From Limibacillus sp. (GTDB taxonomy: Bacteria; Pseudomonadota; Alphaproteobacteria; Kiloniellales; CECT-8803), in assembly GCA_037379885.1 (NCBI GenBank), contig JARRJC010000003.1:62001-126000 (forward strand): DNA of 64,000 nucleotides, given 5' to 3'. The position numbers were made by a program, and so were the translations under genes. Numbering within the stretch: position 1 is the stretch's first letter; each line of letters starts with the position of its first letter. The notes below the pieces were generated by a model that made no database searches, was not told where the DNA came from, and was given only the letters and a program-made list of their open reading frames with translations. This document shows, piece by piece, positions 40,927 through 50,988 of the stretch.

Positions 40927-41561
40927 ATGCGGTCGCCCGCGTCGCCCAGGCCCGGCAGGATGTAGCCCTTCTCGTTCAAACGCTCGTCTATCGCGGCTGT
41001 AAAGATCGGCACATCGGGATGGGCGGCGCGCAGCTCACGGATGCCCTCGGGCACGGTCAGAAGGCAGACGAAGCGCAGGCTCTTGGCGCCCGCCTCCTTC
41101 AGCCTGGTCAGGGCGGCCACCGCCGTGTGGCCCGTCGCCAGCATGGGATCGACCACGATGCACATCCGCTCTTCCAGGTGGCTCGGAACCTTGAAGTAGT
41201 ACTCGACCGCCTGCAGCGTTTCGTGATCGCGGTAGAGACCGATGTGGCCGACCGGGACGTTGGGCACCAGGTCCATCATGCCCTCCAGCAGCCCGTTGCC
41301 CGCCCGCAGGATCGAGATCAGGCAGAATTTCTTGCCGTCGATCACCGGCGACCGCATGGCCTGGAGCGGGGTTTCTATGTCGATGGTGGTCAGTTTCAGG
41401 TCCCGCGTCACCTCATAGGCCAGCAGCAGCGCAATCTCCTTCAGCAGCAGGCGGAACTGCGGGCTCGGGGTGTCCTTCTGGCGCATCCAGGTCAGCTTGT
41501 GCTGCACCAGCGGATGGTCGACGAGGGTCACCCCCTCGAACTCAGATGGTGTGACGGACAT
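40911..41561 (-). CDS. upp: Uracil phosphoribosyltransferase
   Basis: Upp makes UMP from uracil and PRPP. The 216-residue protein has [19 protein letters not shown] at the N-terminus (core HPLVQHKLT), [15 protein letters not shown] for the flexible loop region, the PRPP motif [13 protein letters not shown] and the C-terminal uracil site [20 protein letters not shown] plus [14 protein letters not shown]. It faces the cdd-deoC-deoA-MFS operon, whose products include uracil, so the two transcription units serve the same salvage pathway. Confidence 0.97.
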   Translation of the reverse strand: MSVTPSEFEGVTLVDHPLVQHKLTWMRQKDTPSPQFRLLLKEIALLLAYEVTRDLKLTTIDIETPLQAMRSPVIDGKKFCLISILRAGNGLLEGMMDLVPNVPVGHIGLYRDHETLQAVEYYFKVPSHLEERMCIVVDPMLATGHTAVAALTRLKEAGAKSLRFVCLLTVPEGIRELRAAHPDVPIFTAAIDERLNEKGYILPGLGDAGDRIYGTK

Positions 41562-41666
41562 GGAACGGCTGGCTCCCCTGATCGATGAAGTCTGTCGGCA
41601 AAGATCAGAAATAGCAGGCCGCGCGGAGACGGGAAACCCGGATGCCGCCCTTCCGCCGCACCGCGG

Positions 41667-42569
41667 TCATTCGCTGCGGTACTTCTCCGGGATGAACATC
41701 ATGGAATCGCTGGCCGTCGCCAGATGGCAATCCGCGCAGAACTGCATCTTCCCAGAGCCCTCTCCGCCAGTGCTTCCGGCCACCGTTCCGTCGGGCAACA
41801 CCATGGTGTAGCGCCAGTCGTTGCTCGCCGGGCTGAAGCCCGAGCCCATCTTCTCCATGATGAAAAGCGGCCCGACCTGAACGGCGCCCGCCTCCGTCAC
41901 CCGGAAGGAGTCCTTGGCGAGCTTGGCGCCCTCTGGCATGACGCCTGCGTTCTCGAACGCGCCATAAGCCTCCGCCGCCTCGTTCGCGTAGTTGTGAACA
42001 TAGAGGCCGCCGTGCGTCGCGGAGCCATAGGGCGCGGTGCTGTAGATGTCCCAGGCTTGATAGGAAACCGCGCTCTCCAGCCCGGACTTCGCATAGGCGG
42101 CCCCCAGAGCTTCCAAGACGCAGTCATAGGCAGCCAGCGCTTCCGCATCGCTCAAGCCTGCGCTCGCCGAAACCGCACAGGGGTTACCGGCCCCGCAAGG
42201 GCTACAGGGATTCGCAGCCGCGCAGGGATTGGTGGCCGCGCAGGGATTGGTGGCCGCGCAGGGATTGCAGGGTGAACTGGGCCTACAAGGCGAACCGGCG
42301 GCCGCGTTCCGCAGCCTTGGAACGTAGCAATCCGTCGGGACCGCCGCCGATGATGCCGCGCAGGGGCTGCAAGGGCCACAACCGCCCGCTTGAGCCATCT
42401 GCGAGGACTGCGGCTTCGGCTGGGCCTGCGGCAGCAATGTCCGTTCGGGCTCAGCAGCCCTCAGCGGCTTGTGGCTGGTCATGACCAAGGCCGTTCCCCC
42501 GGCCACTCCGAACGCGACGGCGAGAGGAAGCATCGTAGAGGTGAAGAGTTTGATCTTCCTGGCGCGCAT
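41667..42569 (-). CDS. Exported cytochrome P460-like protein with Cys-Pro-rich repeats
   Basis: A 300-residue exported protein. The N-terminus has an uncleaved anchor or signal peptide (FTSTMLPLAVAFGVAGG). Residues about 65-130 form a Cys-rich segment: CGPCSPCAAS, then NPCAATNPCAATNPCAAANP-like repeats and SPCGAGNPC. The C-terminal 160 residues fit the cytochrome P460 pattern, with SYQAWDIYSTAPYGSATHGG, PEGAKLAKDSFRV, DWRYTMVLPDG and a single haem c site FCADCH. ATG at 42569 has AGGAG 6 bases before it; an ATG two codons earlier overlaps that site. The redox role is unknown. Confidence 0.78.
   Translation of the reverse strand: MRARKIKLFTSTMLPLAVAFGVAGGTALVMTSHKPLRAAEPERTLLPQAQPKPQSSQMAQAGGCGPCSPCAASSAAVPTDCYVPRLRNAAAGSPCRPSSPCNPCAATNPCAATNPCAAANPCSPCGAGNPCAVSASAGLSDAEALAAYDCVLEALGAAYAKSGLESAVSYQAWDIYSTAPYGSATHGGLYVHNYANEAAEAYGAFENAGVMPEGAKLAKDSFRVTEAGAVQVGPLFIMEKMGSGFSPASNDWRYTMVLPDGTVAGSTGGEGSGKMQFCADCHLATASDSMMFIPEKYRSE
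42217..42270. repeat. 18-bp tandem repeat inside the P460-like gene
   Basis: GCCGCGCAGGGATTGGTG occurs twice exactly and once with three changes. On the coding strand it encodes the NPCAAT-type hexapeptide repeats. Confidence 0.9.
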
Positions 42570-42833
42570 CTTCATCTCCTGAGCTATGGACCGAGAGGGG
42601 AGCCATTCCTGATGACTCGGCGTCCGTCGAGCTTATGTCCTAATAATAATTTAAGTAATTTAGAACTACACGCAAGAGTCGCGTCTTTCAAAATGACATC
42701 CCTGTGAGGCCGCCGGCCTGCCGCTGGCTTGACGCTGGCCTGCAACGAAAAAGGGCCCGCCCATTCGCTGGGCAGGCCCTTCTTCGCACCGTAGCGCCGA
42801 AGCGGACCAAGCCGCTACGGCGATCAAGAGCGT
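42570..42833. other. Intergenic region between P460-like and cytochrome c genes
   Basis: 264 bases. It contains the cytochrome c terminator at 42751-42781 and an AT-rich block near 42635-42670 that should hold the promoter of the P460-like gene. No clean -35/-10 pair is evident. Confidence 0.5.
42751..42781 (-). terminator. Rho-independent terminator of the cytochrome c gene
   Basis: AAGGGCCCGCCCA and TGGGCAGGCCCTT form a 13-bp stem with one mismatch and a 5-base loop. The minus strand continues TTTCG. It is 53 bases after the stop codon. Confidence 0.85.
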
Positions 42834-43214
42834 TTAGAGAGTTACGAGGTAGGCGATCACGTCCGCGCGCTCACCGGCGTCCTTGAGGCCGGGGAAAGCC
42901 ATGCGGGTGCCCTTGACCACGCCGCGCGGGTCCTCGAGGTAAGGATCCAGGGTTTCGGCGTCCCAGACCACATCGTGGCTCTGCATGGCGCTCGAGTAGC
43001 GGAAGCCATCGACGGTGCCCGCCTGCCGACCGACGACGCCGTGGAGAGATGGCCCCACCTTGTTCTTGCCCTCTTCCACCGCATGGCAGACGGCGCACTT
43101 CTTCTTGAAGATGCCCTCGCCATTGGCAGCGTCGCCAGCGGCCTGAGCAGCGCCAACGCTGAATACAACACCGGTCACAGCGGCGGCGGCGATCGCGAAA
43201 TTCTTGAAACGCAT
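42834..43214 (-). CDS. Class I cytochrome c (c2/c550 type)
   Basis: A periplasmic electron carrier of 126 residues. The signal peptide MRFKNFAIAAAAVTGVVFSVG ends near AQAAG. The haem c site is KCAVCHAV (about residues 39-46), with GKNKVGPSLHGVVGRQAG after it. The Met ligand is in GTRMAFPGLKD and the closing helix is RADVIAYLVTL. GAGGAGGAATC precedes the start. It could link the bc1 complex to a terminal oxidase. It is divergent from the SUF regulator gene. Confidence 0.94.
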   Translation of the reverse strand: MRFKNFAIAAAAVTGVVFSVGAAQAAGDAANGEGIFKKKCAVCHAVEEGKNKVGPSLHGVVGRQAGTVDGFRYSSAMQSHDVVWDAETLDPYLEDPRGVVKGTRMAFPGLKDAGERADVIAYLVTL

Positions 43215-43464
43215 GATTCCTCCTCGGGTCTCTTTTTGCGTATTCCTGAGGTTGGCCACAATCCGGGCCAGCGCCTCACAGTGATATACGGTCCAAGAAA
43301 TGGATCAATCCCCGGAGCCTGACAAGCCTTTAGCCTCGGCGTGGGTCAATTTATCGCAAGAAAGCAGTGAAATGACCCAATCCTTACCACTTTACTCTTG
43401 ATTTTTAGCTGAGCGTGGGTACCTATCAAACCATACTAATTTCGTAGGGATTGGAGGCCCGGGA
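43215..43464. promoter_or_regulatory. Divergent promoter region, cytochrome c and SUF operon
   Basis: 250 bases, relatively AT-rich. For the SUF side a weak pair is TTGATT (43398-43403) with TACCTA at 43420. Another possible -10 is TACTAA at 43434. The Rrf2-type regulator encoded next to it probably binds here, but I cannot define its site. Confidence 0.4.
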
Positions 43465-43962
43465 ATGTTCCGGCTCAACCGCCTGACAGATTATGCCGTC
43501 GTCGTGATGTCGCAGCTGGCTCTGCGCGAGGAAGAAACCCTTTCCGCACAGCAGTTGGCACGGGAAACCGCCGTTCCCTTGCCGACCGTCTCGAAAGTGC
43601 TGGGGCTTCTGGCCAAGGACGGCCTGATTGTTTCACAGCGGGGCGCATCCGGCGGGTACAACTTGGCCCAAGCGCCTGAGCGCATCACCATGGCGGCGAT
43701 CATCCAGGCCATCGAGGGGCCCATCGCCCTGACAGCCTGCGTGGACGGGTCGGAAGATTCCTGCGCTTCTGAGTCGCTCTGCCCGATCCGCGGCACCTGG
43801 GACCGCGTCAATCAGGCGATCCAAGGCGCCCTCGACAGCGTGACGCTGGCGGAGATGGCTGCCTCCTTCCTGACGTTTCCGCCCGCCCCCGCCGCCGATG
43901 CGGCGCGGCGGAGCGGCACCACCACCGGCGCAACCGCCGGCACAAGCACGGGAGAATCCTGA
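43465..43962 (+). CDS. Rrf2-family SUF system regulator (IscR-like)
   Basis: A winged-helix transcription factor of 165 residues that should sense iron-sulfur status. It starts MFRLNRLTDYAVVVMSQLAL is seen as RLTDYAVVVMSQLAL; the recognition region is ETAVPLPTVSKVLGLLAKDGLI, and the wing has SQRGASGGYNLA. Three cysteines in ACVDGSEDSCASESLCPIRG can bind a cluster. A Thr/Ala/Gly-rich tail follows. It stands directly before sufB (no gap), as the first gene of the operon, which suggests feedback control of the SUF genes. Confidence 0.92.
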   Translation: MFRLNRLTDYAVVVMSQLALREEETLSAQQLARETAVPLPTVSKVLGLLAKDGLIVSQRGASGGYNLAQAPERITMAAIIQAIEGPIALTACVDGSEDSCASESLCPIRGTWDRVNQAIQGALDSVTLAEMAASFLTFPPAPAADAARRSGTTTGATAGTSTGES

Positions 43963-45420
<1,458 letters not shown>

Positions 45421-45463
45421 AGGCCCGAGGAACATAGAAATTTAGGTGAGGAACGAGCAGCAA

Positions 45464-46213
45464 ATGCTTGAAATTAAAAATTTACATGCGGAAGTCGATG
45501 GCAAGGGAATCCTGAAGGGGATCAGCCTTTCCATCGCCCCTGGCGAGATCCACGCGATCATGGGGCCCAACGGCTCCGGCAAGTCGACGCTGTCCTATGT
45601 CCTGAGCGGGCGCGACGGCTACGAGGTGACGGGCGGGGAGGTTCTGTTCAACGGAGAGAACCTTCTGGAGATGGAGCCTGAGGAGCGAGCCGCCGCCGGT
45701 ATCTTCCTGGCCTTCCAGTACCCGGTGGAGATCCCCGGCGTGCCAAACTCCACCTTCCTGAAGGAGGCGGTCAACGCCCTGCGCAAGACGCGCGGCGAGT
45801 CGGGCCTGGACGCCATGCAGTTCATGAAGCTGCTGCGCGCGAAGACCAAGGAACTCGGCATGAAGGAAGAGATGCTGAAGCGTTCGGTCAACACGGGCTT
45901 TTCCGGCGGCGAGAAGAAGCGCAACGAGATGCTTCAGATGGCCATGCTGGAGCCGTCGCTCGCGATCCTGGACGAGACCGACAGCGGCCTGGACATCGAC
46001 GCGCTGAAGGCGGTCGCGGACGGCGTCAACGCCATGCGCAGTCCCGAGCGCTCGATGCTGGTGATCACCCACTACCAGCGCCTGCTCGACTATATCGTCC
46101 CGGATCATGTTCACGTGCTGGCCGGGGGCAAGATCGTGCGCTCCGGCGGCAAGGAACTGGCCGCCGAGCTGGAAGCCAAGGGCTACGGCGAGTTCACCGA
46201 GTCTGCGGCGTAA
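45464..46213 (+). CDS. sufC: Fe-S assembly ATPase SufC
   Basis: SufC is the ABC-type ATPase of the SufBCD complex. The 249-residue protein has Walker [15 protein letters not shown], the Q-loop [13 protein letters not shown], the signature [13 protein letters not shown] and Walker [13 protein letters not shown], with the SufC-specific [11 protein letters not shown]. The ATG at 45464 is used; a GTG 18 bases earlier is possible. The end of the gene is duplicated as an 18-bp tandem repeat that includes the stop codon. Confidence 0.97.
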   Translation: MLEIKNLHAEVDGKGILKGISLSIAPGEIHAIMGPNGSGKSTLSYVLSGRDGYEVTGGEVLFNGENLLEMEPEERAAAGIFLAFQYPVEIPGVPNSTFLKEAVNALRKTRGESGLDAMQFMKLLRAKTKELGMKEEMLKRSVNTGFSGGEKKRNEMLQMAMLEPSLAILDETDSGLDIDALKAVADGVNAMRSPERSMLVITHYQRLLDYIVPDHVHVLAGGKIVRSGGKELAAELEAKGYGEFTESAA

Positions 46214-46231
46214 GCCGAGTCTGCGGCGTAA
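46197..46231. repeat. 18-bp tandem duplication of the sufC 3' end
   Basis: CCGAGTCTGCGGCGTAAG occurs twice in a row, with the last base changed in the second copy. The first copy holds the final codons and the TAA of sufC, so a second in-frame copy of the same codons and stop follows at once. Confidence 0.9.
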
Positions 46232-46251
46232 AGAGAGACCGACGAGGAAAC

Positions 46252-47535
46252 ATGAAAGATAGCAGCGACATTCTGCTGACGGCATTCGAAGGCCAGGGCG
46301 CCCTCCCCCAGGAGCTGCGCGACCAGGCCCTCGAACGCTTCAAGGCGACCGGCCTGCCGACGCGGCGGATGGAGAGCTGGAAGTTCACCCATCTCCGCGC
46401 GCTGGAAGGCTTCGACTTCGCCGCCGCCAAGGAGACCCACGCCGGCACCGACCGCTTGCCCAGCCTGGTTGGGCAAGGCGCGGCGCGCTGCCGTCTGGTC
46501 TTCGTGAACGGTGTCTTCGAGGCGGAGCTCTCTGACTCTCTGCCCGAAGGTCTCAGCTTCGAGCGTCTCTCCCAAGGGGTTCCCGGCTGGGCCGAGGATC
46601 ACCTGGGCCGGATCGCGGAGGCCGATGCGGAGAGCCCGCTTCTCGATCTGAACACCGCCCTGGCGGGCGAAGGCCCCCTGCTTCGCGTGGAGCGGGGCCG
46701 GAAGCTCAACGCGCCTATCGAGCTGGTGCTCCTGGACGCCAGCGGCGAGAAGGCAGCCGCCACGCAGTGGCGCGGGCTGCTGGTGATGGAAGAGAACAGC
46801 GAGGCCACGCTGATCGAACATCACATCTCCCAAGGCGGCGCCAGCTTCACCAATGGCGCACTGGAGATTTCCCTGGGCCAGGGCGCGCGCCTCAAGCACA
46901 TCCGCAACCAGCAGAAGAACCGGGAAGCGCTGATCCTGACCAACACGCAGGTCCGCGTGGCGCGGGACGCCGACTACCGGGCGCTGCTGCTGGTGCTGGG
47001 CGGCGCCGTCGCCCGCGAGGACTACAAGATCAGGCTGGTGGGCCAGGGCGCGCACTGCGGCCTCAACGCCAGCTACCTGCTGGATGGCGAGCAGCACAGC
47101 GACATCACCACCGTGGTCGAGCATCTCGCCCCCCACACCACCTGCGACGAGGCCATCAAGGGCGCGCTCGACGGCAAGTCGCGCGGTGTCTTCCAGGGCC
47201 TGATCAAGGTGGCCCGGGACTCCCAGCAGATCGAGGGCAACCAGTCCCACCGCGCGCTGCTCCTGTCCGGCGACGCGGAGGTCGACGCCAAGCCCGAGCT
47301 GGAGATCTACGCCGACGACGTGAAGTGCAGCCACGGCGCGACCGTGGGCGAACTGGACCGCGAGGCACTCTTCTACCTGCGCAGCCGCGGCCTGCCTCTG
47401 CGCGACGCCCGGCGGCTGCTGATCGGTTCCTTCCTCACCGACGTGATCGAGAGCTTTGGGGCCGAAGACCTGACGCCCGCCCTGGTGGCGGCGCTGGACG
47501 ACAAGCTCGACAGTTTGGCGGGAGACGGCGCATGA
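46252..47535 (+). CDS. sufD: Fe-S cluster assembly protein SufD
   Basis: SufD pairs with SufB in the SufBCD scaffold. The 427-residue protein begins MKDSSDILLTAFEGQGALP and has the N-terminal GLPTRRMESWKFTHLRAL region. The beta-helix core and the C-terminal KCSHGATVGELDREALFYLR (seen in KCSHGATVGELD with the conserved His) are typical. It is less conserved than SufB, as expected. Its stop overlaps the sufS start. Confidence 0.96.
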   Translation: MKDSSDILLTAFEGQGALPQELRDQALERFKATGLPTRRMESWKFTHLRALEGFDFAAAKETHAGTDRLPSLVGQGAARCRLVFVNGVFEAELSDSLPEGLSFERLSQGVPGWAEDHLGRIAEADAESPLLDLNTALAGEGPLLRVERGRKLNAPIELVLLDASGEKAAATQWRGLLVMEENSEATLIEHHISQGGASFTNGALEISLGQGARLKHIRNQQKNREALILTNTQVRVARDADYRALLLVLGGAVAREDYKIRLVGQGAHCGLNASYLLDGEQHSDITTVVEHLAPHTTCDEAIKGALDGKSRGVFQGLIKVARDSQQIEGNQSHRALLLSGDAEVDAKPELEIYADDVKCSHGATVGELDREALFYLRSRGLPLRDARRLLIGSFLTDVIESFGAEDLTPALVAALDDKLDSLAGDGA

Positions 47536-48800
47536 GCCTCGTGAGCGAAGCAAAGGGCGTGCTGCCCGGCGACAACTCGGTCGCGGCTTTCGACGTTGAG
47601 CGGATCCGGGAGGACTTCCCGATCCTGAAGCGGGAGGTCTACGGACGCCCGCTGGTCTATCTCGACAACGCGGCCTCGGCCCAGAAGCCCCGGCAGGTCA
47701 TAAAGGCCATGACCGACTGCATGGAGAACCACTACTCCAACGTCCACAGGGGCGTGCACCGTCTGAGCCAGGAGGCGACCGACCTCTATGAAGGCGGCCG
47801 CAAGAAGCTCGCAAGCTTCATCAACGCCGCCTCCGACGACGAGATCGTCTTCACCCGCGGCGCGACCGAGGCGATCAATCTGGTCGCCAGCTCCTTCGGC
47901 TCGCAGCTAGAGCCGGGCGACGAGGTGATCTTCACCGAGATGGAGCATCACTCCAACATCGTGCCCTGGCACCTGCTGCGAGACCGCGCCGGGATCACCC
48001 TGAAGGCCGTGCCGATCACGCCCGAAGGCGAGCTCGACATGGAAGCCTTCGACAAGCTGCTGACGCCCAGGACGAAGCTGGTCGCGGTGGTGCACATCTC
48101 CAATGCGCTGGGCACCATCAACCCGATCAAGGAGATCGCGGAGAAGGCCCACGCCGTTGGCGCAAAGGTGCTGGTTGACGGCTGTCAGGCGCTGCCGCAC
48201 ATGCCTGTCGACGTGCGCGACCTGGATGTCGACTTCTACGCTTTTTCCGGCCACAAGATGTACGGCCCCACGGGCATCGGCGCGCTCTACGGCAAGAAGG
48301 CGCTGCTCGACTCCCTGCCGCCCTATCAGGGCGGCGGCGAGATGATCGCCAGCGTGACCCTGGAGAAGTCCACCTTCAAGAAGGCCCCCCACCGCTTCGA
48401 GGCGGGAACGCCCGCGATCGTCGAGGCCGTGGGCATCGGCGCCGCGGTGGATTACCTGCAGGCGCTGGGGCTTGAGAACGTGGCGGCGCACGAAGCGGGC
48501 CTGCTGGCCTATGCGACCCAGAAACTGGAGGCGATCGAGGGCCTGACCCTGCAGGGCCGCGCGCGGGAGAAGGCGGGCATCCTCTCCTTCACCCTGGACT
48601 GCGCCCACCCGCACGACATCGGAACCATCGTCGACCGGACAGGCGTTGCGGTGCGCGCCGGACACCACTGCGCGCAGCCCGTCATGGACGCCTTCGGCGT
48701 GGCCGCCACGGCGCGCGCCTCGGTCGGCCTCTACAACACCAAGGCCGAGATCGACGCGCTGGTCGAGGCAATCGAAACGGTAAGGGAGTTCTTCGGCTGA
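47532..48800 (+). CDS. sufS: Cysteine desulfurase SufS
   Basis: SufS takes sulfur from cysteine for cluster assembly, using PLP. The 422-residue protein has YLDNAASAQKPRQVI, VHRGVHRLSQEAT, the PLP Lys in YAFSGHKMYGPTGIGALYG, and the persulfide Cys in VAVRAGHHCAQPVMD. The group II desulfurase form is clear. The ATG overlaps the sufD stop (ATGA), and the stop overlaps the next ATG (TGATG). Confidence 0.97.
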   Translation: MSLVSEAKGVLPGDNSVAAFDVERIREDFPILKREVYGRPLVYLDNAASAQKPRQVIKAMTDCMENHYSNVHRGVHRLSQEATDLYEGGRKKLASFINAASDDEIVFTRGATEAINLVASSFGSQLEPGDEVIFTEMEHHSNIVPWHLLRDRAGITLKAVPITPEGELDMEAFDKLLTPRTKLVAVVHISNALGTINPIKEIAEKAHAVGAKVLVDGCQALPHMPVDVRDLDVDFYAFSGHKMYGPTGIGALYGKKALLDSLPPYQGGGEMIASVTLEKSTFKKAPHRFEAGTPAIVEAVGIGAAVDYLQALGLENVAAHEAGLLAYATQKLEAIEGLTLQGRAREKAGILSFTLDCAHPHDIGTIVDRTGVAVRAGHHCAQPVMDAFGVAATARASVGLYNTKAEIDALVEAIETVREFFG

Positions 48801-49270
48801 TGCTCGACGAACTGAGAGAGCTCTATCAGGAAGTGATCCTCGATCACGGCAAGAATCCCCGCAACCTGCGGCGGATCGAGGACGCGAACCATTCGGCGCA
48901 CGGGCACAATCCCATGTGCGGCGATACGCTTCAGGTCTATCTGAAGACCAACGGCCAGGGAATCATCGAGGACGTCTCCTTCGTCGGCAAGGGCTGCGCC
49001 ATCTCCATGGCCTCCGCCTCCATGATGACGGAGATCCTTAAAGGCAAGTCGGTGCGCGAGGCCGAAGTGCTGTTCGACGGCTTCCACCGGCTCTGCACGG
49101 AAGACGACGCCGACCTCTCGGAGGCCATTGAGACCGATGAGGACGCCGTGGACCGCTTGCAGGTTCTGGCCGGCGTGCGGGAGTTCCCGGTGCGTGTGAA
49201 GTGCGCCACGCTCGCCTGGCACACGCTGGACGCCGCTGTCCACGATAAGGAAGAGATAACGACCGAGTAG
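48800..49270 (+). CDS. sufU: SufU-type sulfur transfer or scaffold protein
   Basis: A 156-residue member of the IscU/SufU family. Conserved parts are LYQEVILDHGKNPRN, HNPMCGDTLQVYL with the first Cys and Asp, FVGKGCAISMASASMM with the second Cys, and VRVKCATLAWHTLD with the third Cys. The inserted segment between the second and third Cys (about 20 residues longer than IscU) is a SufU trait. SufU takes sulfur from SufS, and no sufE is seen in the operon. Its start shares bases with the sufS stop. Confidence 0.92.
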   Translation: MLDELRELYQEVILDHGKNPRNLRRIEDANHSAHGHNPMCGDTLQVYLKTNGQGIIEDVSFVGKGCAISMASASMMTEILKGKSVREAEVLFDGFHRLCTEDDADLSEAIETDEDAVDRLQVLAGVREFPVRVKCATLAWHTLDAAVHDKEEITTE

Positions 49271-49318
49271 CCCCTTGCCGGGCAGGACCATGAGGGTATC
49301 AGTCAAGGAGAAGACGCC

Positions 49319-49717
49319 ATGATGCCAGGACATCCCATGTACTTCATGGGCGAAACCGAGGAGACCGAGGGCCTCACCGCCTATGCCGGAAAGCCGCTCC
49401 CCGAAGGCGAGGAGAAGGCCGGCAACGAGCGCATCGAGGACGCGCTGCGCACGGTCTATGACCCGGAGATCCCCGTGAACATCTTCGACCTCGGCCTGAT
49501 CTACGAGATCAAGCAGGACGACAAGGGCGACGTCGCGATCACCATGACCCTGACCGCCCCCGCCTGCCCCGTTGCCGGGGAGATGCCCCAGCAGGTCGCC
49601 GATGCGGTCGGCGGCACGGCGGGGGTCGGCGAGGTCGAGGTGACGCTGACCTGGGACCCGCCCTGGGACAAGGAGCGCATGAGCGAGGATGCAAAGCTGG
49701 CGCTCGGCATCTTCTGA
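49319..49717 (+). CDS. sufT: SufT, MIP18/DUF59-family Fe-S maturation protein
   Basis: A 132-residue DUF59 protein of the SufT type, which helps maturation of Fe-S proteins. The core is RIEDALRTVYDPEIPVNIFD with LGLIYEI, then MTLTAPACPVAGEMP carrying the conserved Cys, and LTWDPPWDKERMSEDAKLAL. An N-terminal extension of about 40 residues precedes it. AAGGAG lies 8 bases before the first ATG. It belongs to the SUF operon, 48 bases after sufU. Confidence 0.92.
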   Translation: MMPGHPMYFMGETEETEGLTAYAGKPLPEGEEKAGNERIEDALRTVYDPEIPVNIFDLGLIYEIKQDDKGDVAITMTLTAPACPVAGEMPQQVADAVGGTAGVGEVEVTLTWDPPWDKERMSEDAKLALGIF

Positions 49718-49792
49718 TCCCATATTCTGTGTTATGCTCCTGCGGGAGCGGTAAGCGCTAACGCTTGGAAGACAAACGGAGAAGACGAAACC

Positions 49793-50134
49793 ATGGCTCA
49801 ATCCGTCGTAACGCTGACAGACGCCGCCGCCGCGCGGGTCCGCAAGCTTATGGAGGCCGCCGGCGACGAACCGGTGCTGGGTCTGCGCGTCGGCGTGAAG
49901 ACCCGCGGCTGTTCCGGCCTCTCCTACTTCGTGGAATACGCCACCGAGCAGAAGAAGTTCGAGGACGTGGTCGAGGACAAGGGCGTGCGCATCTTCATCG
50001 ACCCGACCGCAACCATGTTCCTGCTTGGCACCGAAATGGACTACCAGGAAGACAAGCTGCAATCCGGCTTCGTGTTCAACAATCCAAACGAGGCTTCGCG
50101 CTGCGGCTGCGGCGAGAGCTTCAACGTGGCGTGA
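49793..50134 (+). CDS. sufA: A-type Fe-S carrier SufA/IscA
   Basis: A HesB/IscA family protein of 113 residues that carries clusters to targets. The three conserved cysteines are in KTRGCSGLSYF and in EASRCGCGESF. TLTDAAAARVRKLM at the start and GTEMDYQEDKLQSGFVFNNP (core FVFNNPN) are family features. GGAGAAGACGAAACC precedes the ATG. It closes the SUF operon proper. Confidence 0.94.
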   Translation: MAQSVVTLTDAAAARVRKLMEAAGDEPVLGLRVGVKTRGCSGLSYFVEYATEQKKFEDVVEDKGVRIFIDPTATMFLLGTEMDYQEDKLQSGFVFNNPNEASRCGCGESFNVA

Positions 50135-50169
50135 CAGCCAAGCGCCCTTCCCCTTATTCCTGAGGCCCC

Positions 50170-50919
50170 ATGACCCAGAGCCCGCCCGCGCCGCGTAAAC
50201 TGACCGCGCGCGTGACCGATAAGCAGGTTCTGGCCGGCGGCATCGTGCGCCTCTGGCTCCAGCCGCTGACCGAGGGCGGCGCGGCCTTCTCCTTTCTTCC
50301 CGGCCAGTACCTCCGGCTTTTCCTGGCGGATTTCAAACCCCGCGACTACTCGATCGCCAGCCAGCCCGGCGACCCGGCGCTGGAGTTCCATATCAAGGAT
50401 CATGGAGAAGGCGGCGCTTCCAGCTTCGTGGCGCAGCGACTTTCGCCCGGCGACCACCTGCCGATCGAAGGCCCCTTCGGAACCTGCGTGCTGCGCGCGG
50501 GCCACGAAGGCCCGCTGCTCGGGGTCGCCGGCGGCACCGGCTTGGCGCCGGTCTACAACATCCTGCTTCAGGCCTTGCGCGAGGGATTCCGGCATCCGGT
50601 GAAGCTCTACTACGGAGCCTCCAACGAGGCGGAGATCTTCCTTCATGATGACTTTAGGAAACTAACGGAACTATTTGATAATTTTTCGTTCTCTTTGGTA
50701 TCGATGGATCAGAACGACGCCCTTCCGCAGGGCAAGGTGACGGACCTGCTTTCGCCGGACGAGCCTTTGACTGGGGCCCGCGTCTATGTCGCGGGGCCGC
50801 CGGCCATGGTCGAGGCCACCGTCGCCCGCCTCAAAGAACTGGGGCTGCCGGAAGAACGGGTCCACGCAGACGCCTTCACCCTCGGGCCCGCCCTTCCCCA
50901 AGCAACCGACGAGGCCTGA
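50170..50919 (+). CDS. FNR-like flavin oxidoreductase
   Basis: A ferredoxin-NADP+ reductase-fold protein of 249 residues. The FAD domain has FLPGQYLRLFL and the flavin motif RDYSIASQPG; the NAD(P) domain has LLGVAGGTGLAPVYNIL, LYYGASNEAEIFLHDDF and YVAGPPAMVEATV. No ferredoxin domain is attached, so an outside partner is needed. It follows sufA by 35 bases and may supply electrons for cluster assembly, but this is inference from position. A stretch at about 50643-50702 has AT-rich, rare codons unlike the rest. Confidence 0.88.
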   Translation: MTQSPPAPRKLTARVTDKQVLAGGIVRLWLQPLTEGGAAFSFLPGQYLRLFLADFKPRDYSIASQPGDPALEFHIKDHGEGGASSFVAQRLSPGDHLPIEGPFGTCVLRAGHEGPLLGVAGGTGLAPVYNILLQALREGFRHPVKLYYGASNEAEIFLHDDFRKLTELFDNFSFSLVSMDQNDALPQGKVTDLLSPDEPLTGARVYVAGPPAMVEATVARLKELGLPEERVHADAFTLGPALPQATDEA

Positions 50920-50988
50920 AGCGCTCTCCGACTCGGCATCCCTCGCTATAGTACAAATCTTCAAAAATGAGGGCGTAGCGGATAGCCG

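Noticed and set aside
42217-42270. Short regular repeats as a possible CRISPR array
   Set aside because: The units are directly adjacent without spacers and encode in-frame NPC peptides inside a protein gene.
43281-43307. TGATCC on the minus strand upstream of the cytochrome c gene, as a fifth RpoE-type promoter
   Set aside because: A cytochrome c2 gene is an RpoE target in Rhodobacter, so it was tempting. At 18 bases the -10 would be CACTGT, and the nearest TATATC is only 13 bases away, so the spacing does not fit.
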